This document shows positions 1-5,322 of a stretch of 6,738 nt of DNA, piece after piece. The notes under the pieces were generated by a model, which did no database searches, was not told where the DNA came from, and saw only the letters and a list, made by a program, of their open reading frames with translations. The first letter of the stretch is position 1. The number at the start of each line of letters is the position of its first letter. The position numbers and the translations under genes are program-made. The stretch comes from an uncultured Clostridium sp. (GTDB taxonomy: Bacteria > Bacillota > Clostridia > Clostridiales > Clostridiaceae): the NCBI RefSeq assembly GCF_937920395.1, contig NZ_CALEVF010000086.1, positions 1-6,738 on the forward strand, in the 5' to 3' direction.

Positions 1-516
1 ATTCAATATATTATTTTCATCTCTATTAAAGTAATTGCAAGGTAATGTAGACTTTGTAATTCCGCCTTGACCACAAAGTCTATTAATATCAATTCTGCCT
101 CTAGGTGATGATAAATTCTCTCCCCTCTTTATATAACTCTTTTGAATTCCTTTATGTAGCAAGTCCTCTGCTTCAACATAAAGTTCATAAATAAGTAAGT
201 CAAAGAACTTAAAATTACCTATATCATGCTCAGCCTCATTAAATAATTTAAGCTCTCTTAATCCATAAGCATACCTTAGCAGTTTATAAAGTGGCATACC
301 ATTTATCTTTGGGTACACATTTAGTTGTAACTCTCCTAGTCTAATTCTACCAACATAAGAATTAGTTCTTATAGATAACCCACCTTTAAGTTCTATGATT
401 TCTATAATTCCTTTATTATTAAGTGCTTTTGCAATATCACGAGTGTCGTTATCATGAAGCTCCATATCCTTCAAGATTATGCTGTACCACTCTTTTAAAT
501 TGAAAGTTTGATTCAT
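1..516 (-). CDS. mcrC: McrC-family restriction subunit, N-terminal part (runs off left edge)
   Basis: The minus-strand frame stays open from the ATG at 516-514 to base 1, giving 172 residues beginning MNQTFNLKEWYS, so the C-terminus lies outside the window. Visible signs of McrC are the beta-rich stretch GGLSIRTNSYVGRIRLGEL (about residues 45-63), the RGRID motif at 139-143 and NRDENNILN at 164-172. In this family those regions precede the nuclease. The PD-(D/E)xK catalytic domain of McrC lies further on, so its integrity cannot be judged. McrC is the endonuclease partner that binds and stimulates the McrB NTPase. The ATG overlaps the mcrB stop (ATGA), with a GGAG sequence ten bases upstream inside mcrB, so translational coupling is expected. 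E. coli McrC has 348 residues, so roughly half is present. The family call rests on motif memory plus the adjacent unmistakable mcrB. Confidence 0.85.
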   Translation of the reverse strand, partial: MNQTFNLKEWYSIILKDMELHDNDTRDIAKALNNKGIIEIIELKGGLSIRTNSYVGRIRLGELQLNVYPKINGMPLYKLLRYAYGLRELKLFNEAEHDIGNFKFFDLLIYELYVEAEDLLHKGIQKSYIKRGENLSSPRGRIDINRLCGQGGITKSTLPCNYFNRDENNILN

Positions 517-2849
517 GATATTTTATCTCCACTATCACTCTCATTGACCTTTTCAATTTCAGTTTCTTCCTCTATTTCATCATCCTCTGCTATTTTTCCT
601 ACTTCGCGTATTGTTGGACATGGCGTGAGTAGCGCTGTTACTAGGTCAGATATATCTGATGTATTAAACAACTCAAATCTAATAGTTTGATTTTTCACAT
701 CAACAATACCTTCACCCAAAATTTTAGAAATCAAAGCATAGTCCCCATAACAATATTCTTCAATAAGAGGAATAATATCTTCTCTAATAATTCTTTTAAA
801 TTTTTCATTTTCAGTAATAGGTCTTTCTTTTTCTAAAAAATACGAATGGCCAATTTGTAAATTTCGAGCATCTTTACCAATGCACTCACATATTCTAGCA
901 TTTAATTCTTTAAGCCATTTATCTAGTGGTAATCCTTCAAACACAGTCTCATCAAACAAAGTATAATTCGTCATTAATTCAATGAACCCAAAACGCCTTC
1001 GTAGTGCTACATCTAAAAGAGCAATCGAACGATCAGCAGTATTCATGGTTCCTACAATATATACATTCTCTGGCACTTTAAAAGGTAGATTTGATAGTGA
1101 CAGAATAACCTCTTTCCCACGTTTTCCTGCTTCAATAAGCATAATAAGTTCACCAAATATCCGAGAAATATCTCCACGATTAATCTCATCAATAATTAAA
1201 TAAAAGTTTTTATCAGGCTCTTTTACCGCATCTGAGCATATAGATTTAAATATTCCATCTTTTACCTCAAATACAGTTTGATTGTTTAAAATCCTAGGTT
1301 TTATACCTTCAATAAAATCCTCATATCCATAAGATGGATGGAAACAACACATACGTACAGTACCACTTGCTCTACCATCTCCTATTAAGGTACTTTTTTC
1401 TTCTGTTGTTAATGAAACAAAAGACTTTCTAAACAAATTTCTTGCTGCTAGTTCATTACAAGCTTTTTCTGCATAATATGTTTTCCCTGTGCCAGGTGGT
1501 CCGTATAAAATTACTTGTTTCTTACGTTTAAAGACACTTTCAATCTCTGCAACTATTCCCTTAAGCTCTCGTTCAGTACTCCCACCATCATTTTCCTCAT
1601 TCATAAGTCTTTCAATTTCAAAGATGTTTTCAATATCCTTATAAGCGAAACAAGACGTAAATTTTCCTGCACTAGCATTGGGAAGCTTAATTGGCTCTTT
1701 AAATATTCTTAACCATTCAACTTTTTTACAGTGTGGATAAGGTCTATTTTCTATATACTCATAATCTCCAGTAGTCTGGCCTATACCTAACACCTTTTCA
1801 CCACTTACCGCAACTACAACATCTGAAATTACAATATTCCTATAAAATCTTATGATTTCGCCAGCTTTTCTACTTGCTGTACTTTTGTCATGTTCATAAT
1901 ACTTTATAAGATCTGACGCGATATCATTTTTTACATTTTTGCCCTCAAAATATAAATTCAAATCGCCTAAATCTGGCCACCCAATTCCTACATAAGAATT
2001 GTCTCTCATATCATTCCAATAACTATTACCATTATCACCAGTACCTATTCTAAAATAATTCTTTGGAGACCCGAACAACTCACACATTGAATTCATTACA
2101 TAACTAGAAGGGAGCCCCGTCTGCTTTACAATTTGCATCATTTGTCCTGACATAGTATAAAGTTTGTCCTCTTGCATAGGTTTGCTGTTACTGTAAATCA
2201 ATACATGTTTCTGCCACCGAGCAGTATGAAAAGCATCAATTTTATTTGGATATAGCATGTGGTAATACTTATGAACCCACCCAAGATTGGACATATTTTT
2301 TATTAAAATAATATCTAATTGTTCTTGTAATTTAGCGTAATCCTGGATACTTGCGTTCTCTAATAACTTATCAATTAAATCAGCACCTGCTGTTAGAGAA
2401 TCTCTTAGCTCTCTACCTACATTAATAGCTCCCTCTGTTGTCAAAATCGTAGGGTTTTTAGGATTTCCAGTAACCCACCTGCCATCGATATTCCTTTTGT
2501 ACATTATAAATTTAAATGAACTTCCCCCAGCAATGCTACCATAACTACAAATACTAGTCCTAAATTCATCATCGTTTTTAAACTCTAACCAATATGTAAG
2601 TCCATCTTTATTCCCTATATTAAACATAGTTTCTATTAAAAGTTCACCATCTAATTCCTTTAATTTTATAGGATTAAATTTCTGAGCAAATAAATTGTAT
2701 CCTTGATTAAATTGATCTAATGGTAATAGTTTATTCTCATACAATAGTTTTTCACAAGTTTCTTTTAACTCGTTAATTACATTGCTCTTCTTATCGGATC
2801 TTCCGTTACTAATAACATCGGCTTCTTTAATAATTTCCTTTTCCAACAT
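513..2849 (-). CDS. mcrB: McrB-type AAA+ restriction motor with N-terminal EVE (modified-base reader) domain
   Basis: A 778-residue protein, far longer than E. coli McrB (about 460). Residues 1-260 form an extra N-terminal region with YWLEFKNDDEF near 86 and WVHKYYHMLYPNK at 191-203, a type I have seen before other McrB motors. Residues about 263-390 look like an EVE/PUA-like domain: NYFRIG, SYWNDMRDNSYVGIGW, then VVVAVSGEKVLGIGQ and KKVEW. EVE domains bind modified bases in an aromatic cage. From about 425 follows the McrB motor: Walker A GPPGTGKT (450-457), FHPSYGYEDFIEG (503-515), Walker B LIIDEINRGD (551-560), the signature MNTADRS (602-608), RRRF (617-620) and GHSYF (667-671). All motor motifs look intact. 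The C-terminus ends in an acidic tail (about 755-778). The start is supported by AGGGGAG at 2856-2862, six bases upstream. Role: GTP-driven translocation and target recognition for modification-dependent restriction with McrC. Confidence 0.93.
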   Translation of the reverse strand: MLEKEIIKEADVISNGRSDKKSNVINELKETCEKLLYENKLLPLDQFNQGYNLFAQKFNPIKLKELDGELLIETMFNIGNKDGLTYWLEFKNDDEFRTSICSYGSIAGGSSFKFIMYKRNIDGRWVTGNPKNPTILTTEGAINVGRELRDSLTAGADLIDKLLENASIQDYAKLQEQLDIILIKNMSNLGWVHKYYHMLYPNKIDAFHTARWQKHVLIYSNSKPMQEDKLYTMSGQMMQIVKQTGLPSSYVMNSMCELFGSPKNYFRIGTGDNGNSYWNDMRDNSYVGIGWPDLGDLNLYFEGKNVKNDIASDLIKYYEHDKSTASRKAGEIIRFYRNIVISDVVVAVSGEKVLGIGQTTGDYEYIENRPYPHCKKVEWLRIFKEPIKLPNASAGKFTSCFAYKDIENIFEIERLMNEENDGGSTERELKGIVAEIESVFKRKKQVILYGPPGTGKTYYAEKACNELAARNLFRKSFVSLTTEEKSTLIGDGRASGTVRMCCFHPSYGYEDFIEGIKPRILNNQTVFEVKDGIFKSICSDAVKEPDKNFYLIIDEINRGDISRIFGELIMLIEAGKRGKEVILSLSNLPFKVPENVYIVGTMNTADRSIALLDVALRRRFGFIELMTNYTLFDETVFEGLPLDKWLKELNARICECIGKDARNLQIGHSYFLEKERPITENEKFKRIIREDIIPLIEEYCYGDYALISKILGEGIVDVKNQTIRFELFNTSDISDLVTALLTPCPTIREVGKIAEDDEIEEETEIEKVNESDSGDKIS

Positions 2850-2902
2850 AATTTTCTCCCCTCAACGTGTAATATCCTTATCTAATATTTATAACGTAAA
2901 AC

Positions 2903-2932
2903 ATTATAATTTTTTTTTTTTTTAACACACAA
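2903..2932 (-). promoter_or_regulatory. Candidate sigma-A promoter of mcrBC
   Basis: On the minus strand a perfect -10 TATAAT lies at 2908-2903 and a partial -35 TTGTGT at 2932-2927, 18 bases apart. Transcription would begin near 2896, giving a leader of about 46 bases before the mcrB ATG. Fourteen of the 18 spacer bases are a single run of A. The -10 is strong, but the -35 matches only its TTG. Confidence 0.55.
2910..2923. repeat. Homopolymer of 14 T (14 A on the mcrB sense strand)
   Basis: This is an uninterrupted mononucleotide run inside the spacer of the candidate mcrB promoter. Tracts of this length are prone to slipped-strand length change. Here a gain or loss of one or two bases would change the -35/-10 spacing directly. 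Confidence 0.95.
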
Positions 2933-2980
2933 TTACTTTTATACATATTATATCCTCTTTAACTTATTAAAGGGATTAAT

Positions 2981-3005
2981 ATCTATTTTATGTAACAAAA
3001 TAGAT
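2981..3005. repeat. Inverted repeat, 9-bp arms, 7-base loop
   Basis: ATCTATTTT (2981-2989) pairs perfectly with AAAATAGAT (2997-3005). The arms are AT-only apart from one pair and no T tail follows, so a terminator is unlikely. The site lies between the divergent mcrB and antitoxin promoters and could be an operator. The 12-mer ATCTATTTTATG recurs at 3483-3494. Confidence 0.4.
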
Positions 3006-3069
3006 CAAAAAACTAAAAGACTATATTCTTTTAATTTATATTCTAGTTGTTAAGTTATGGATTTTGAAA

Positions 3070-3097
3070 TTGCATGAATTAAATATATTTTTATAAT
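3070..3097 (+). promoter_or_regulatory. Candidate promoter of the antitoxin gene
   Basis: TTGCAT (3070-3075) and a perfect TATAAT (3092-3097) are 16 bases apart on the plus strand. Transcription would begin near 3104, inside the palindrome at 3097-3116, leaving a leader of about 60 bases before the ATG at 3164. The -35 is weak. Confidence 0.45.
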
Positions 3098-3116
3098 TAG
3101 GTTAAATTTATCCTAA
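3097..3116. promoter_or_regulatory. Palindromic operator-like site for antitoxin autoregulation
   Basis: TTAGGTTAAATTTATCCTAA is a 20-base palindrome in which nine of ten base pairs match. It starts at the end of the -10 box and covers the expected transcription start. Phd/YefM antitoxins are known to repress their own operons by binding palindromes in this position, so the location fits. Binding is inferred. Confidence 0.55.
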
Positions 3117-3163
3117 AGATGATATGATAATGTATGAAAACTAAATTTATAGGAGGTATATAT

Positions 3164-3406
3164 ATGTTATTAAACAGTCAAAAGATGGTTTCGATATCAG
3201 AAGCTAATCAGAATTTTTCTAAGGTTTCAAAGTTAGTAGATGAGGACAAATCTGTAGTTATAATGAAAAATAATAAACCTAAATATATTCTTTTAGATTT
3301 TGATGAATTTAGCAAAGGGGCAATATCCGAGGAAGAAAAACTAGACACAATTGCAGATAGAATATTATTTGAAAATTTAGAAGCTTTTAAGGAATTAGCT
3401 AAATGA
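3164..3406 (+). CDS. Phd/YefM-family antitoxin (apparently without toxin)
   Basis: An 80-residue protein starting MLLNSQKMVSISEANQNF. The N-terminal half has the Phd/YefM DNA-binding pattern: a short strand, the SISEANQNFSKVSKLVDE helix region, the strand SVVIMKNNKPKYILLD, then DFDEF. The C-terminal part, EEEKLDTIADRILFENLEAF, is the predicted helix that would bind and block a toxin. An upstream ATG at 3134 would add ten residues. I prefer 3164 because AGGAGG at 3151-3156 sits seven bases before it, and the alternative reads through that site. In a normal type II module a RelE/ParE-like or Doc toxin follows with a few bases of overlap. Here only a 15-codon frame does. The gene is divergent from mcrBC and convergent with the GHKL ATPase gene, and its length is normal for a full antitoxin. 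Confidence 0.88.
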   Translation: MLLNSQKMVSISEANQNFSKVSKLVDEDKSVVIMKNNKPKYILLDFDEFSKGAISEEEKLDTIADRILFENLEAFKELAK

Positions 3407-3450
3407 AATATATATACGATTGGATAAAAAGCCATAAAAATATAAGCTAA
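3403..3450 (+). CDS. 15-codon frame overlapping the antitoxin stop; possible toxin remnant
   Basis: ATG at 3403-3405 overlaps the antitoxin TGA (ATGA), and the frame reads MKYIYDWIKSHKNIS before TAA at 3448-3450. An ATGA junction is typical of coupling from antitoxin to toxin, and an MKY-type start is common in small toxins. No toxin fold can be assigned to 15 residues, and I find no continuation in other frames downstream. It may be the stub of a lost toxin, a coupled micro-protein, or chance. Confidence 0.3.
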   Translation: MKYIYDWIKSHKNIS

Positions 3451-3469
3451 CATTTTTTTATAATTGAAA

Positions 3470-3500
3470 TACTACCATAAACATCTATTTTATGGTAGTA
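3470..3500. repeat. Hairpin after the antitoxin, 12-bp perfect stem, 7-base loop
   Basis: TACTACCATAAA (3470-3481) pairs with TTTATGGTAGTA (3489-3500) around CATCTAT. Neither strand has a T run directly after the stem, so this is not a canonical intrinsic terminator. It could protect the 3' end of the antitoxin mRNA or be a protein-binding site. Confidence 0.6.
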
Positions 3501-3533
3501 ACAAGTTCGTCTTCTGCCTCACAAAGACCCCCC
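3496..3533 (-). repeat. G-run repeat, copy B
   Basis: Read on the minus strand it begins with six G, then TCTTTGTGAGGCAGAAG, and ends near GTTACTA. It resembles copy A at 6493-6523: both share GGGGGTCTT, a TGAG two bases later, a GAAG and a terminal TTACTA. Plus-strand bases 3528-3539 also form CCCCCCTGGGGG, a striking GC-only block in AT-rich DNA. Its function is unknown. Confidence 0.5.
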
Positions 3534-3638
3534 TGGGGGCATGAACTATTTATGAACACATATTGTTATGCTAATAGGTAATCTTATCTTATTAACTACA
3601 TCAAATAATAAGAATAATGTGAAGCTAATTTCTGACCG

Positions 3639-3675
3639 AGCTAACTAATGATAGTAATATTATTAGTTAGCTTTT
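3639..3675 (+). terminator. Intrinsic terminator closing the antitoxin transcript
   Basis: AGCTAACTAATGATA (3639-3653) pairs with the arm at 3658-3672, a 15-bp stem with one G-U pair and a four-base GTAA loop, followed by TTTT at 3672-3675. The T tail is on the plus strand, so it best serves transcription from the antitoxin side. It abuts the stop of the convergent GHKL gene and would also block read-through into its antisense strand. Confidence 0.65.
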
Positions 3676-4831
3676 ATAACTTTCCTATATGAATATCATA
3701 AGTCTTTTCCCCTACAGCTTTAGCTGAATTTACATTAAACTCAGCTTTAAGTATTTCTACTTCTGTTCTTGGTCTTTTATATGAAATATTTACTTCGTCA
3801 GGTTTTTCAAAATTATTTTTCACCGCTTTCATTGCTTTAACAAGAATTTCAAGTATTTTTTCATAGTTTTCATGACTTTTATCTAACCCATCTTTCGTAG
3901 TTGTAAATGGTAGTGAATACTGGCTTTTTTCATTAAGATTTAAATATCCTCTAAATCCATAATATTGCTCACTAAAAATTATATTTTCGTATTTATCACT
4001 TATTAACTTTAAATTCCAACCGGTTAATTTGCTTTTGTTTGTATCAACAACTAATCTTTCATTGAAATATATATTCCAACCAGCTTCACTCATATTTTCT
4101 ATGCCTTTATACACTTTAACATTACCTTTAAATTTATTAATATTTATATCTTTTTCATATACTTTAATATCATTCTCTTTCTTACTTCCTATCTTTATTA
4201 ACTTTAATACACCCTCTTCTTTTAGATATATTTTAATACCTCGCAATATGCAATCCTTAAACTTTAATGCTATATCTTGTCTTAATCTTGAAATATATCC
4301 TTTTTTGTTAAATTCACTTTTTATACCTTTATTAATTTTTGTGATTTTTATGAATGTACCATTTATATAGGAGTTATCGCATTCAGATAAATTTATTGCC
4401 CAATCTTGCTTTTTAACCCACTGATCTACGTCAATTTTTACCTTAAAATGATCTACATCGGTATGAGATACTAATTCTATTAGCCTTCCTATTTTGAACA
4501 TAGCCCTCTTCATTCCAACATTATATCTACCAACAATATTATCATACTCACATGAGTTTGTAGTGTCATTTCCAAACTTAAATACATGGCTTTTAGCACC
4601 ATCTAAAGTTATTCCTCCACAATTATCTCTTATAATAAATGTATTATTTTCTATCTTTAAGCTTATTTCAAATCCCTCTAGTGATTTGTATCCCCTAATT
4701 CGTTTTGCAGCATCAATTGAATTATCAATTAAATCAAAAATGGCACTCTCAAGTTTTATATCTCTAACCCAAGTTGTCGTAAAAAATTCCTTTCTTGGTA
4801 TAAGCTCAATTGAGTTATCTATATTAATCAT
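3674..4831 (-). CDS. Stand-alone GHKL (Bergerat-fold) ATPase, HATPase_c_3-like
   Basis: A 385-residue protein. The N-terminal Bergerat ATP-binding fold is clear: N-box FDLIDNSIDAA (32-42) with the Mg-binding Asn at N37, G1 box IRDNCGGI (67-74), and lid/G2 box GRYNVGMKRA (101-110). Where MutL-type proteins have the catalytic Glu, this one has D33. A transducer-like alpha/beta region follows (about 120-340), with a candidate conserved lysine in TTTKDGLDKS (310-319). There is no transmembrane segment, kinase core or response-regulator part. The architecture resembles MutL/MORC-like ATPases reported in restriction-modification neighbourhoods, so a DNA- or defence-linked role is inferred. The ATG is the only ATG before residue 107, with an in-frame stop three codons upstream. 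Its AGGA directly abuts the ATG, which is too close for a normal ribosome site. The substrate is unknown. Confidence 0.82.
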   Translation of the reverse strand: MINIDNSIELIPRKEFFTTTWVRDIKLESAIFDLIDNSIDAAKRIRGYKSLEGFEISLKIENNTFIIRDNCGGITLDGAKSHVFKFGNDTTNSCEYDNIVGRYNVGMKRAMFKIGRLIELVSHTDVDHFKVKIDVDQWVKKQDWAINLSECDNSYINGTFIKITKINKGIKSEFNKKGYISRLRQDIALKFKDCILRGIKIYLKEEGVLKLIKIGSKKENDIKVYEKDININKFKGNVKVYKGIENMSEAGWNIYFNERLVVDTNKSKLTGWNLKLISDKYENIIFSEQYYGFRGYLNLNEKSQYSLPFTTTKDGLDKSHENYEKILEILVKAMKAVKNNFEKPDEVNISYKRPRTEVEILKAEFNVNSAKAVGEKTYDIHIGKL

Positions 4832-4886
4832 TCCTAATAATTACTATAGTATATTTTACTCATCGTTATAAAAATTATGATTATAA

Positions 4887-5171
4887 CCCCCAGTTTTTTT
4901 ATCAAACCGAAGTTTAATAAGCCTTCTATTAACACAATCCAACAAACATTAACCAGTTGTCCCCCACATCAATAAGTGCATCAATTTGAGTAGCACCAAC
5001 ACCCTTATTTTAATATGCTTTGTGAATCATTATGCCGATACTACCAATATGTCGGATGCGATGATTAGCATTTACAGTTAAACCAGCAGCTCCTATAATT
5101 ATTTCTTCACAACTTTGAAGCTTTGAAACAGCAACAAACATTTTTTGAATTTTACAAACTAAATTCTTTGA
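4887..5171 (-). pseudogene. Decayed GNAT N-acetyltransferase
   Basis: In the minus frame through ATG 5141-5139 the translation gives MFVAVSKLQSC, EEIIIGAAGLTVNANHR, then RHIGSIGIMIHKAY, a stop (TAA, 5012-5010), NKGVGATQIDALIDVGDNWL and a second stop at 4931. This matches the core of YhhY-like GNAT acetyltransferases, where the pattern is (I/V)GxxGLxV, RHxGSIGIM(V/I)HxxYQxKGxG, then ALIDLADNWL. The internal stop sits where Q begins the acetyl-CoA-binding (Q/R)xxGxG loop, and one C-to-T change of CAA would create it. After WL the similarity is poor. A weak resemblance (RRLIKLRFDKK) appears in a shifted frame near 4898-4930. About 50 N-terminal residues are missing, and that place is taken by a terminator. 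Not functional. Confidence 0.75.
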
Positions 5172-5176
5172 GACAC

Positions 5177-5220
5177 TAAAAAGGCATACAATGTAACAAA
5201 ATATATTGTATGCCTTTTTA
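5177..5220. terminator. Strong bidirectional intrinsic terminator
   Basis: TAAAAAGGCATACAAT (5177-5192) pairs perfectly with ATTGTATGCCTTTTTA (5205-5220) around a 12-base loop. Both strands show the GC-containing stem followed by five T. On the minus strand it lies about 100 bases after the exonuclease stop and would end that transcript, separating it from the GNAT remnant and the GHKL gene. Confidence 0.85.
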
Positions 5221-5322
5221 CTTCTTTTAAATAATTTATGCCAAAGTTTGTATTAAATATATTTAACGTACTTTATAAATGAGCATATAAATCTAGTCAT
5301 TTGTGTGTATAAGGCATTTCAT

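Noticed and set aside
982..1712. Plus-strand frames opposite mcrB
   Set aside because: The minus strand is certainly coding there, with McrB motor motifs throughout; these frames are shadows.
3134..3163. Upstream ATG adding ten residues to the antitoxin
   Set aside because: The AGGAGG at 3151-3156 would lie inside the coding region and is ideally placed for the ATG at 3164; the added residues are not part of the family pattern.
3208..3453. 81-codon minus-strand frame opposite the antitoxin
   Set aside because: It mirrors the antitoxin reading and has no ribosome site or recognisable domain.
4029..4871. Long plus-strand open frames opposite the GHKL gene
   Set aside because: They are antisense shadows with biased hydrophobic composition, no ribosome sites and no family motifs.
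4880..4905. TATAAT (4885-4880) and TTGATA (4905-4900) on the minus strand as a GHKL promoter
   Set aside because: The spacing is only 14 bases, too short for a normal promoter. The -10 alone is not enough in DNA this AT-rich.
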